Shown here one piece after another: positions 1-8,545 of a stretch of DNA of 64,000 bases (position 1 is the stretch's first letter; every line of letters starts with the position of its first letter). The position numbers were made by a program, and so were the translations under genes. Source of the DNA: Deltaproteobacteria bacterium (GTDB taxonomy: Bacteria; Desulfobacterota; Binatia; UTPRO1); contig JADYZW010000014.1 of NCBI GenBank assembly GCA_020852955.1, positions 21,071 to 85,070 on the forward strand, in the 5' to 3' direction. The notes under the pieces were generated by a model, which saw only the letters and a program-made list of their open reading frames with translations, ran no database searches and was not told the origin of the DNA.

Positions 1-3000
1 GGTGCGTGTACTCGATCTGGATGACATCGAAGTCCTCGCGATCGAGCCAGTACTCGATCTCGTCGCGCATGAGTCGCGAGCAGAAGCCGCGCGTCTTGTT
101 GGGGAACAGGATGTCGCCGACGGCGGTCGTGTCGCGCTCGATCACGACGACGTCGCGGCAGATCCGCTGCAGCTCGGCCGTGCTGCGGGGATCGAGCTCG
201 GCCTGCGTGTCGGCATAGGCGAGGAGCGTTACGTCGGCGACGGGCGCCAGGCGGCGGAGGAGCGCGAGGATGCGGACGGCGCCGCCGTGGACGGGCGGGT
301 AGGGGCTGTACGGGCTCACGACCAGCACCCGCGGGCGGGCGTCGGCGCGCCGGGGCGGACGGCGGCCGAGCATGCCGCGATACGCGTGCCGGTAGCGCGC
401 GACCTGGAAGATGGTTGCGTCGTCGAGGGCGCGCGCGCCGCGCCCTTCGCGCCGGCGCGCCCGTGCCAGCACCGGCAGCTGCCGCCACATCCCCCGCCAC
501 GTGTAGACCGCGACGCGGCGGTTGGCCTGACGCCAGAGACGCAACGGCAGGAGCACGAGGCCGAGGAGGTGACGCGCCAGCAGGCGCGGGTCATCGACGT
601 TCTTCCACACGAGCGCCGCCAGGTTCTTCACGAAGAAGCTGTAGATTTCGTCCTCGCTCCAGCGCCGCCGGGTCGTGCTGCGGTGGCGGTGGTGGACGCG
701 GCTCCCCGGCGCGAAGAGCGACGGCCAACCGCGCTTCCAGGCGCGATACCCGAGCTCGACGTCCTCGATGTAGACGGGCGAGAAGACCGCCTCGTCGAAC
801 CCGTCGAGCGCGAGGAACTTGGCGCGATCGTAGGCCGACGCGCCGCCGCCCGCGAAGAAGACCGGATAGACGTTGGCGTCGTCCCAGCGGTCGACGTGGA
901 AGAGGTGGAGCGTGCCGTAGGTCCACTCGGCGTGGACCTTGCCCGTCTCCCAGCGCGGCTTGCTCTTGTCGATGAAGTCGATCTGGCACGAGACGCCGAA
1001 GACGTCGGGCTCCGTGTCCATGGCCGCGAGGAGCGGGAGGATGAAGTCCGGCTCGACGACCATGTCGTTGTTGAGGAGGATGACCGTCGGGTGCGCGCTG
1101 TCGCGCGCGCCCCGGTTGGTGGCGCCGGCGAAGCCCTCGTTGGTCGGGAGCGCGATCAGCCGCACCGCGGGAAAGCGCGTCGCCAGCCATTCCCGGGTGT
1201 CGTCCTCGCTGCCGTTGTCGACGACGACGATCTCGCCGCCCGGCGCGTGGCGGGCCAGGGCTTCGGCGAGCGGCGGCAGGCTCATCTCGAGGAGCTCGCG
1301 CCCGTTCCAGGTCGGGATGACGATCGAGACCGGCTGGTCGACGCGACGCGCACGCGGCGCCGGATCGGTGTGCGGCAGCGCCGCGGTCGCGCGGCGGCCG
1401 CGGCGGTTCAGCGCGTCGGTCGCGACGATCATCGCGCCCACCGCGAGCGCGAGCGGCACGCTCGCGCTCGCGAGGCCGAGCGCGGCGACGAAGCTCGCCG
1501 TCCCGCGCGCGAGGCGCATCGCGGCGCGGCCGCCGCGGGTCAGGAGGCGCGCGATCCGCCGCGCGCGCGGCGACGTCTCGGCTTCGCGGCGCTCCGCGTC
1601 GGCGAGGCGGTCGCCGAGCGCCGCCATCTCGCGCCGGGTCGCGGCGAGCGTCGCCGTCGCGCGGGCGAGCGCGGTGCGGAGCGCCTCGTCGCGGAGCGGC
1701 GCGCCTTCGGCCGCGTCGGCTCCGACGAGCGAGGCCGCGGCGTCCTCCTCGGCGGCGAGCGCCGCGATGCCCGGGACCGTGACGTCGCTCACGGTCGTGT
1801 TGTGGAGGAACAGGAACGACTCGTCGGTGATCGGCAACGCGTCGACCATGCCCTTGACGAGATAGTGGACGATCATCGCGGGTGCCGGCGCGCCGGCGCC
1901 CGCGGGCGTCGAGAGCCAGAGGGCGACGCCCGACCCGATCGTCGAGGGCGCCTCCACCGTCACGCGATAGGCCCGCCCGCGCGAGTTGGGGATCGGCCGG
2001 AACTCGAAGCGCTGCCATTGGTCCTGCGGGATCTGCCAGAGCGCCACCACGACGCGCGCGACGCGCGCCGGCGTCGGACCCTCGTCCCACAGGCTGAAGA
2101 CGACGTCCGCCTGCGGGCGCTCGCCGATCACGCGCGGCAGCACGTCGATCCGGCAGAGGTTGTCGTAGGCGGCGACGAAGCGGTGCTCGGCGGCGTAGTA
2201 GCGTCCGAGCGCCGGCGACAGCTCGCGCGTCGGCCCGAGGAACTCCTCGGCGACGAGCGCGGCCTCCTTGTGCACGATGCGCTCGCGCGGCGTCTCCTCG
2301 GCGACCCACGCGCCGCCGCTCGTCTTGTCGGCGGCGAAGCGCGGGGCGCGACAGAACTCTCGGATCGGCGCGACGACCCGCGCCCACGACAGCTCCTCGC
2401 GGAAGGCCGCGAAACGGGCCGCGCGCTCCGGCGTCGCGGGGGCGTCGATCATCGCCGCGATCGCGTCGGCCGTCCGCTCGACGTCGCCGTACGGCACCGT
2501 GAGGCCGAGCCCCTCGCGTTCGATACGCTCGGCGAGGTCGTCGTCGCGGCCGAGCACCATCGGCAGGCCCGCCCACAGGTAGTCGAGCACGCGGGTGCGG
2601 AAGGCGAACTGCGCCTCGATGCCGGGGCGGTGCAGGCTCACGCCGACGTCGGCGTCGAGGAGGTAGTTCTGCCGCTCGCCGTACGGCACCCAGTCGATGA
2701 AGAAGGCGCCGCGGTCGACGAGGTCGAGCTCGCGAGCGCGTGCGAGCGCGCGCTCGGCGGCCTGCATCGTGCCGATGTCGGGATTCGGGTGGCGGACGCC
2801 GAGGAAGAGACCCTTCACGTTCGGACGGGTCGCGCGCAGGCGATGGAGCGCCTCGACGAGCGTCAGCGGGTCGAACCAGTTCCAGAGCCCGCCGGCCCAC
2901 AGCACGACGGCGTCGTCCGCGCCGATCCCCGGGATCACGCCCTTCACCGCGGGCGCCGTGCGCTCCGGCGGTGCGTTCGTGATGCCGAACGGCACGACGG

Positions 3001-3505
3001 CGAGAAGGCGCGCGAGCTCGCGGTCGGCGGCGTAGTTGGCGTGGTTCACCCGGCCGGCGGCGGCGAGCATCCCGAGCCAGAAGCGGCGCTGCGCTTCGCT
3101 CGCGCAGACGAAGAAGTCGCCGTTCTCGAGGTGGTGCTGGAGCCAGCGGAGCGCGAGGAGCGGACGGCCCCCCGCCGCGCCGAAGCCAGCACCGTAGAAC
3201 TCGAGGTCGGAAAGGATGAAGGGATCGTAGAGGTCGACGACGAGGGGCTTCCGGATCGCCGTCATGAGCTCGGAGCGGCCGGCGATCACGACGCAATCAG
3301 CGGCGTCGACGAGCGCCGGGATCGTCGCCTCGCTCGGCACCCGCACGATGCGCGCCGCCGACGCGACCGGCTCCCCATCGTCGGGCGCCGCGAGCGTCAC
3401 CTCGAAGTCGCGCGCCAGCATGCTCGCGATCTCGACCGAGCGGATGGCGGAGCCCGCCATGAGCGGCCCCGTCTTGTCGGGGCAGATGACGAGGATGCGC
3501 GTCAC
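1..3505 (-). CDS. Multidomain glycosyltransferase (GT4-like, GT2, GT4-like), 3' end missing
   Basis: The gene runs off the left edge, so the C-terminus is not visible; about 1,168 codons are. Three transferase-like segments follow one another. Residues 1-375 look GT-B/GT4-like, opening with RILVICPDKTGPLMAG and carrying EAQFAFRTRVLDYLWAG, the usual donor-binding region. A long middle segment has no domain I recognise and ends in an Ala/Arg-rich stretch with a hydrophobic run. Around residue 725 a GT2 domain starts (VSIVIPTWNG, VVVDNGSED, LLNNDMVV). From about residue 1,050 a further GT-B N-terminal half begins (PRVLVVSPYSPYPPVHGG). Such fusions usually build surface polysaccharide; the sugar is unknown. 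The GTG start was chosen because the first beta strand begins two codons later and no ATG lies upstream in frame. It is divergent from the GHKL ATPase, with a 267-nt gap that shows no gene. Confidence 0.85.
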   Translation of the reverse strand, partial: MTRILVICPDKTGPLMAGSAIRSVEIASMLARDFEVTLAAPDDGEPVASAARIVRVPSEATIPALVDAADCVVIAGRSELMTAIRKPLVVDLYDPFILSDLEFYGAGFGAAGGRPLLALRWLQHHLENGDFFVCASEAQRRFWLGMLAAAGRVNHANYAADRELARLLAVVPFGITNAPPERTAPAVKGVIPGIGADDAVVLWAGGLWNWFDPLTLVEALHRLRATRPNVKGLFLGVRHPNPDIGTMQAAERALARARELDLVDRGAFFIDWVPYGERQNYLLDADVGVSLHRPGIEAQFAFRTRVLDYLWAGLPMVLGRDDDLAERIEREGLGLTVPYGDVERTADAIAAMIDAPATPERAARFAAFREELSWARVVAPIREFCRAPRFAADKTSGGAWVAEETPRERIVHKEAALVAEEFLGPTRELSPALGRYYAAEHRFVAAYDNLCRIDVLPRVIGERPQADVVFSLWDEGPTPARVARVVVALWQIPQDQWQRFEFRPIPNSRGRAYRVTVEAPSTIGSGVALWLSTPAGAGAPAPAMIVHYLVKGMVDALPITDESFLFLHNTTVSDVTVPGIAALAAEEDAAASLVGADAAEGAPLRDEALRTALARATATLAATRREMAALGDRLADAERREAETSPRARRIARLLTRGGRAAMRLARGTASFVAALGLASASVPLALAVGAMIVATDALNRRGRRATAALPHTDPAPRARRVDQPVSIVIPTWNGRELLEMSLPPLAEALARHAPGGEIVVVDNGSEDDTREWLATRFPAVRLIALPTNEGFAGATNRGARDSAHPTVILLNNDMVVEPDFILPLLAAMDTEPDVFGVSCQIDFIDKSKPRWETGKVHAEWTYGTLHLFHVDRWDDANVYPVFFAGGGASAYDRAKFLALDGFDEAVFSPVYIEDVELGYRAWKRGWPSLFAPGSRVHHRHRSTTRRRWSEDEIYSFFVKNLAALVWKNVDDPRLLARHLLGLVLLPLRLWRQANRRVAVYTWRGMWRQLPVLARARRREGRGARALDDATIFQVARYRHAYRGMLGRRPPRRADARPRVLVVSPYSPYPPVHGGAVRILALLRRLAPVADVTLLAYADTQAELDPRSTAELQRICRDVVVIERDTTAVGDILFPNKTRGFCSRLMRDEIEYWLDREDFDVIQIEYTH

Positions 3506-3772
3506 GCGAGCGTACGCCCGGTGCGGCGCGGCACGCTGGAATCCAGGGAAATCGCGAGCATGCTCGCTACGAGACGGCGCACGGGGCGCCTGTCTTACGC
3601 AAGCGCTTGGGGCGGTCAAGTTGGCGGGCGGGCGCCCTCGACGGTCCGCGACGACCCTAAAGATTCTTCGACCGCTTCAATGGGGCCGCGCTCTGACGAG
3701 CGCGGAAAGCGCCGTCGTGCAGGACGGTCGGGGTTGGAAGGGGATGGACGCTGTTGCTATGCGGCGGAGCGC

Positions 3773-5725
3773 ATGCAGCGGAGTGGAAAGCGGGGAGATG
3801 TCCGGACCGGCCGCCTGCGTGCCGCCGATCCCTTCGAGCTGATCCGCTGGCTCGCGCGCTCGCAGACCGATCCGCGGAAGGCGCTTGCCGAGCTGGTGCA
3901 GAACTCGCTCGATGCCGGGGCGCGGCGTGTGACGATCACCCGCATTCGCGAGCGCGGGCTCACCGCGCTCCGGATCGTCGACGACGGGGAGGGAGTGATC
4001 CCCGACCTGCCGCGGCCCGAGGCCCTGGCGCACGTCGCGACCCACATCGGACATTCGCGCAAACGCAACCTCACCCCGGAGCAGCGCCGCGAGCTGATGC
4101 TGCAAGGACAATACGGCATCGGCCTCCTCGGTTTCTGGGCGATCGGCGTGGAGCTCGAGATGCGTTCGCAGATCGATGCGGGCGAGCCCTGGGTGCTCCG
4201 GATGTGGGAGGACCGGCCGAGCTTCGAGGTGGCGCCGCTCCGCGGGCGCTTCGCGCTCGAGGCGCGGACGTGGACCGAAGTCGTGATACGGCGGCTCCAT
4301 CGCCCGGCGTTCGTCACGTTGACCGGCCGGCGGATCGCCGACTATCTCGCCGGCGAGCTGCGCGGCCAGCTGCTCGCGCGCGACGTCATCGTGACGGTGG
4401 AGGACCGGATCGGACGCGGCACGGCGCTGAAGGTCCGCCGGGTCGAGCCGGTGCGCTTCACCGGCGTGCGTTTGGACGTGTCGGACGCGCTTGCCGTCGA
4501 CGGCTTCGGGACGATGCGGGTCGAGGTGTATCTCGTTCCCGAGGGCAGCGAGCGGCAGCCGTTGTCCGTCTCGTGCGGCGGCACCGTCGTCTACGACGAG
4601 CTTGCCGACGCGTTCGACGGCCGGTTCCGCCGCGAGCCGTGGATCGCGGGGCGGCTCGGCGGTCTCCTCGAGTTCCCGGACTTCAGCGTCGCCCCGGGGT
4701 CGCGGCGCGGCGTGCTGCTGGACGACGCGGCGGAAGCCTTCGCCCGAGTCGTCGAGCGGGATCTCGAGCCGGTCGTCCGCGCGGCGCTCGCCGCCGACGA
4801 GCGCCGCCGGCTCGAGGCCGTCGAGACCGATCTCGTGCAGAAGCTCGAGCGCGCGTTCCGGGACCTGTCACGCGCAGCCCCCGAATACGATCTCTTCGCC
4901 GTCCGCCACGCGGCGATGCGCGAGGCCGCGACCGTCCCCGACGCGCGGGCGGCCGCGCCGGACGGTCTCGCGGCGGTCACGCCGGTGAACGAAACGCCGA
5001 CGGCCGATGACGAGCCGCCGGAGTTGCTGCCGCCCGGTCCGCTCGCGAAGGTCGAGATCCGGCCGGCACGGGCGCGTGTCGAAGCTCTCGGGCGGCGCAT
5101 CCTGCGTGCGCGGGCCGTCGACGCGGCCGGGACGCGGCTTCGCGATGGCGTGGTGTTCGTGTGGCGCGTCGAGAATCCGGCGCTCGGCCGGGTGGAGCCC
5201 GGCGAGATGTCGGAGGCGCCAGTCGTGGGGATGGCCGCCGACGGCGGTTCCGTGGCGGCCGATGGTGGTTCCGTGGCGGTGGTGTGCGCCAACCGCGAGA
5301 GCGCTCCCGTTCCGGTGGTGCATGGCGAGACCGTCGTCTTCGCAGCCGGTGCGAACACCGGGCAAGCGCGCGTCGGCGTCGAGGGCCGTGCCGGCGATCG
5401 TGTGGCCGCGGCCGCGGCCGAGATCACGATCGTCGACGCGCTCCCCGAGCCGGGGGTCCGTGCCGGCATCCCGGAGCCCGCGTTCATCGACGATCCCGGC
5501 AGTGAGTGGCGCTCGCGCTTCACCGACGGCCGATGGGAGGTGAACGGCGGCCACCGCGACTTCGTCGCCGCCGCGACCGCGCCACGCCGGAAGCTCCGCT
5601 ATCTCGCCGCGCTCCTCGCCAAGGAAGTCGTGCTCCACTCGTTCCCGGTGCCGCAGGGCGGAGTGCTCCTCGAGCGGCTGGTATCGGTGCTGGCGCTGGC
5701 GGAGCCGCGCTTGGAGCGGGGGTGA
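3773..5725 (+). CDS. GHKL (Hsp90/histidine-kinase-like) ATPase domain protein
   Basis: A 650-residue cytoplasmic protein with a Bergerat ATP-binding fold at the N-terminus. Visible motifs are the N box around Asn44 (ELVQNSLDAGA), the G1 box DDGEGV at 70-75 and a glycine-rich lid GQYGIGLLGF at 111-120. The arrangement resembles Hsp90/MutL/MORC-type ATPases rather than two-component kinases, and no receiver or histidine phosphoacceptor domain is seen. The C-terminal third contains a beta-rich, Ig-like-looking part and a short tandem duplication of AADGGSV. The role is unknown. The same frame stays open far upstream because of GC-rich DNA opposite the glycosyltransferase; the ATG just before the conserved region was taken as start, with GGAG only 3 nt away, so the start is uncertain. 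Confidence 0.8.
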   Translation: MQRSGKRGDVRTGRLRAADPFELIRWLARSQTDPRKALAELVQNSLDAGARRVTITRIRERGLTALRIVDDGEGVIPDLPRPEALAHVATHIGHSRKRNLTPEQRRELMLQGQYGIGLLGFWAIGVELEMRSQIDAGEPWVLRMWEDRPSFEVAPLRGRFALEARTWTEVVIRRLHRPAFVTLTGRRIADYLAGELRGQLLARDVIVTVEDRIGRGTALKVRRVEPVRFTGVRLDVSDALAVDGFGTMRVEVYLVPEGSERQPLSVSCGGTVVYDELADAFDGRFRREPWIAGRLGGLLEFPDFSVAPGSRRGVLLDDAAEAFARVVERDLEPVVRAALAADERRRLEAVETDLVQKLERAFRDLSRAAPEYDLFAVRHAAMREAATVPDARAAAPDGLAAVTPVNETPTADDEPPELLPPGPLAKVEIRPARARVEALGRRILRARAVDAAGTRLRDGVVFVWRVENPALGRVEPGEMSEAPVVGMAADGGSVAADGGSVAVVCANRESAPVPVVHGETVVFAAGANTGQARVGVEGRAGDRVAAAAAEITIVDALPEPGVRAGIPEPAFIDDPGSEWRSRFTDGRWEVNGGHRDFVAAATAPRRKLRYLAALLAKEVVLHSFPVPQGGVLLERLVSVLALAEPRLERG

Positions 5726-5859
5726 GCTCGCGCCGGCACCTGGGTCTCGCTGAAGGACGGGTTCCGCAACATGTGCCTTGTACGGGGACACATGTTCCCG
5801 AAGTTTCTTCGCCTGGTACCCGTCGCGGGAGGGGTGCCTCAAGCTTGCGCCAGGCAATT

Positions 5860-5878
5860 TGTCCTTCTCAAAAGGACA
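5860..5878. repeat. Inverted repeat TGTCCTT-n5-AAGGACA upstream of the DUF4143-type ATPase
   Basis: Perfect 7-bp arms with a 5-nt spacer lie 27 bp before the ATPase start, inside an unusually AT-rich patch (about 5,850-5,910). A second, degenerate version of the same sequence (GTCCTCTGTAAAATGACA) follows at 5,894-5,911 and runs into the start codon. The size and place suit an operator for a dimeric regulator, possibly autoregulation; this is inference. Confidence 0.4.
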
Positions 5879-5905
5879 TTTTAGCGGCATAACGTCCTCT
5901 GTAAA

Positions 5906-7222
5906 ATGACAATTCCGCACGACCTACTCCGCCTGAAGCTTGCGGAGTCGTTGGAGACGGCCTTCCCGGCGTTGACTCGACGAGACGTCCGCCTGCCAGC
6001 CATTCGCGGCAAGGCATTTGCCGTGATCGGCGTGCGGCGCGGCGGGAAGACGTCCTTTCTCGCCCAATGCCGCGCCGATCGGATGGCCGACGGGCGCCCC
6101 CCCGAGGGGCAGCTCCTGCTGTCACTCGAAGATGAGCGGCTCGCCGGTGCAACCGTGTCCGATCTCGGCTGGTTATTCGAGGAGCACGCGCGCCTGTTTC
6201 CCGACCTCCATGCGGCGGGTGGCATGACGCTCTTCCTCGACGAGGTGCAGACCGTACCGGGCTGGGAAGGGCTGGTGCGCCGGTTGATCGACCGCGGCGG
6301 TGTCGAGGTGTTCGTCTCGGGCTCGTCCGCCAAGCTGCTCTCGCGGGAGGTCGCGACGAGCTTGCGAGGCCGCGCGATGGAGGTGCTCGTTCATCCCTTC
6401 AGCTTTCGCGAGGCGCTGCGTCACGCTGGTGAGGAGCCGGCAGGGTCCGTCGCACGCCTGGGCACGACGGACCGTGCGGCGCTCGATCAGCGGCTGCGGC
6501 GCTACCTCGCCGAGGGAGGTTTCCCCGAAGCGCAGGGGGTCGTGCCGCGTGACCGGGCGGTGTTACTCGCGGGCTACGTTGACGTCGTCGTGCTGCGCGA
6601 CGTCATCGAGCGCCATGCGGTCAGCAATCCGCTGGCGTTGCGCTGGATCGAGCGGCAGCTCCTCGCGAACCCCGGTGGGCCGTTCTCGGTCAAGAAGCAC
6701 TACGACACGTTGCGCTCGCAGGGCGTTGCCGTCGGGAAGGACACCCTGCACGATTACCTTGCGCATCTCGAAGACGCGTTCCTCGTGCGCACGGTGGCGA
6801 TGCACAGCACGTCGGAGCGGCAGCGGATGGTGAACCCGCGCAAAGCCTATCCGGTCGATCCTGGTCTGATCGCACTCTTCGAGCGCAGCGGCCGAACCCA
6901 CCACGGCCGGGCGTTGGAAACTGCGGTCTTGCTCGAGCTCGAACGGCGCGGCTTCGAGGTCGCCTACGTGCGCACGGCGGACGGCTTGGAGGTAGATTTC
7001 CTGGCGCATCGCGCCGGCGACCCGCCGCTCTTGATCCAGGTGTGCCTCGAAAGCGCCGACGACGAGACCTGGGCGCGCGAGCTGCGCGCGCTCGAAGCGG
7101 CGTCGGCGCATCTCGAGGCGCGTCCGTTCCTCGTGACGCTCGACGCGGTGCCGCCGCGCCGGCAGTTGCCGCGAGGAATCACGTGGGCGCCGGCGGCGCG
7201 GTGGTTGCTCGAGGAGATGTGA
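5906..7222 (+). CDS. P-loop ATPase with C-terminal DUF4143 domain
   Basis: A 438-residue protein of the AAA_14/DUF4143 family. Walker A is GVRRGGKTS at residues 42-50 and Walker B is LFLDEV at 109-114. The DUF4143 half follows, with the characteristic YLAEGGFPEA and the nuclease-like ending EVDFLAHR that is typical of these proteins. Family members are common, patchily distributed, often horizontally acquired, and have no settled function; links to toxin-antitoxin or defence islands are often suggested. Here the gene has its own AT-rich leader with an inverted repeat and lies next to an AbiEii-like gene on the other strand, which supports an accessory patch. Length is normal for the family and no frame break is seen. 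Confidence 0.88.
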   Translation: MTIPHDLLRLKLAESLETAFPALTRRDVRLPAIRGKAFAVIGVRRGGKTSFLAQCRADRMADGRPPEGQLLLSLEDERLAGATVSDLGWLFEEHARLFPDLHAAGGMTLFLDEVQTVPGWEGLVRRLIDRGGVEVFVSGSSAKLLSREVATSLRGRAMEVLVHPFSFREALRHAGEEPAGSVARLGTTDRAALDQRLRRYLAEGGFPEAQGVVPRDRAVLLAGYVDVVVLRDVIERHAVSNPLALRWIERQLLANPGGPFSVKKHYDTLRSQGVAVGKDTLHDYLAHLEDAFLVRTVAMHSTSERQRMVNPRKAYPVDPGLIALFERSGRTHHGRALETAVLLELERRGFEVAYVRTADGLEVDFLAHRAGDPPLLIQVCLESADDETWARELRALEAASAHLEARPFLVTLDAVPPRRQLPRGITWAPAARWLLEEM

Positions 7223-7566
7223 CGGAGTCGAAGTATTCAGCCGAGCAGGTGCCACTCCGACGAGCCGACGATAGTTCAGAGATCAGCGGGCGAGGGAGCA
7301 TGAAAGAAAAGCGCCGCCGCCACTACGGGCATGCGGCGTCGCTGGTCGCGGCGTGCGTCGCCAGCGACCGATCGCCGTCGTCGCTTCGGTGGGCCGCCAC
7401 GGTTCGGGAGGGTCACAGCCGCTTCCCGGCTCTTCGCGCCGAGCTCGATCGGCACGTGCAGCTCCGATGAGCGCGAAACGGAACGCGGGGGTTTCGATGT
7501 TCGCGCGCCGCATGCGCACCATGCCGCGCCCCGTGCCGCGATCGGCGAGCTTCTTCGCGAAGGCCG
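7223..7566. other. Gap between convergent ATPase and AbiEii-like genes, no supported gene
   Basis: These 344 bases show short open frames on both strands but none with a ribosome binding site, family resemblance or neighbour support. Composition is somewhat less GC-rich at the left end. No clear terminator hairpin was found. It may be decayed accessory DNA. Confidence 0.4.
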
Positions 7567-8223
7567 TCAGTCGAGCCGTGTCGAACGTTTGATCGCGGCG
7601 GGGGTTTCCGGGCGAAAGGAGCGGGCGGCGTCCTCGAGGAGGCGCTTGACCTCCGGTGACAGCGACACGTCGAGGCCGCCGTCGCGGAACCACGTCAGAG
7701 TCTTCACTGACTGGAGGCCGCTGGCCTGAGGTCCGTACAGCGCCAGCATCGCGGCCACGCCGTCGTTGATGTCGAGTCCCGTGCGGAGGAGGGCGGCGAT
7801 GTCGACGTAGTCCCGTGCTTCGATGCGTTGGGTGACGGTGGCCAGCTTCGTGCCGAGGAGGTCGATCGGCGAGGCGATCGGCGGGTGGCCGGGCATGCGC
7901 AGGGGCTCGCCGACGCGGCCGAAGTCGATGTTGCCGAAGAACGACACCTTCACGGGGTCGCCCTCAGGCTCGTCGACCACGACGGTGAGTGTATCGGGTT
8001 CGTCTTGCAGGGTCTTTGCCGTCCGAAGAGCGGGGCACGCGCGGCGCAGCGCCACGCGATCGAGCCGGTCCGTGCTGAAGAAGTCGAAGTCCACCGATTG
8101 CCTGTGCCCGAGGTGCAGGGCGATGGCGGTGCCGCCGTAGAGCACCCAACCCGATGGCAGCGCGGCGAAGGGGCCGTCCCAGAGGGCGCGCTGAGACGGC
8201 GGCAAGATCTCGAGGTGCGTCAT
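7567..8223 (-). CDS. AbiEii/AbiGii-type nucleotidyltransferase (toxin-like)
   Basis: A 218-residue protein with the minimal nucleotidyltransferase signature of the AbiEii family: Gly-Gly at 30-31 (YGGTAIALHLGHR) followed by SVDFDFF with the metal-binding Asp45 and Asp47. AbiEii proteins are the toxin half of type IV-like systems and transfer nucleotides to RNA; many homologues are also found with small partners of unknown role. The start codon overlaps the stop of the upstream small gene (ATGA), so the two are translationally coupled. No AbiEi-type winged-helix antitoxin is present. Whether this pair is a toxin-antitoxin module is inference. Confidence 0.85.
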   Translation of the reverse strand: MTHLEILPPSQRALWDGPFAALPSGWVLYGGTAIALHLGHRQSVDFDFFSTDRLDRVALRRACPALRTAKTLQDEPDTLTVVVDEPEGDPVKVSFFGNIDFGRVGEPLRMPGHPPIASPIDLLGTKLATVTQRIEARDYVDIAALLRTGLDINDGVAAMLALYGPQASGLQSVKTLTWFRDGGLDVSLSPEVKRLLEDAARSFRPETPAAIKRSTRLD

Positions 8224-8486
8224 TGCGCCTCGTCCAATCCGAAGCGGAGGCGCCAGAAGCGCTCCGATTTGGGATCGATGTCGCCGGGGAGCGCGGTCAG
8301 CAATGCTGCCCGCAATGCCTCGGCGCCCCAGAGCCGGTCGGCCTCAAGGTAATCCTCGGAACGGCCGAGGCGAAGGATCTGACGCAGGAGCTTCCGCGGA
8401 TGGGCGAGGGTCGCCTCGACTGGTTGCCACCACACGTAGGTGCGGGCCAAGCGACGGGCCGCATCGTCGTCGATCACGAGGGGCAC
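8220..8486 (-). CDS. Small partner protein of the AbiEii-like gene
   Basis: An 88-residue protein starting at GTG, with no signal peptide. It contains YVWWQPVEATLAHP and ends in a charged, Trp/Arg-rich segment (SERFWRLRFGL). Short proteins with this VWW...P-rich, leucine-rich layout are, to my recollection, frequent upstream partners of AbiEii-family nucleotidyltransferases (similar to DUF6922), but I cannot name the family with certainty. Its TGA is shared with the ATG of the nucleotidyltransferase, giving a 4-nt overlap. By position it would be the antitoxin or adaptor of the pair. The downstream partner begins immediately, so both probably share one promoter upstream of this gene. Confidence 0.65.
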   Translation of the reverse strand: MPLVIDDDAARRLARTYVWWQPVEATLAHPRKLLRQILRLGRSEDYLEADRLWGAEALRAALLTALPGDIDPKSERFWRLRFGLDEAQ

Positions 8487-8545
8487 GGTAGCACGGCGGG
8501 GAAGTCGGTGAACATCGTCCCCGCGCGCGAAGGCCCCTTCGTTCC

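Noticed and set aside
2..3700. A very long open frame on the plus strand opposite the glycosyltransferase
   Set aside because: Its product is Arg/Asp/Glu/Val-rich without any motif, while the minus strand shows clear transferase domains. It is open only because GC-rich DNA has few stops.
7283..7693. Small open frame overlapping the AbiEii-like gene
   Set aside because: No ribosome binding site or recognisable product, and its first part is antiparallel frame noise of the real gene.
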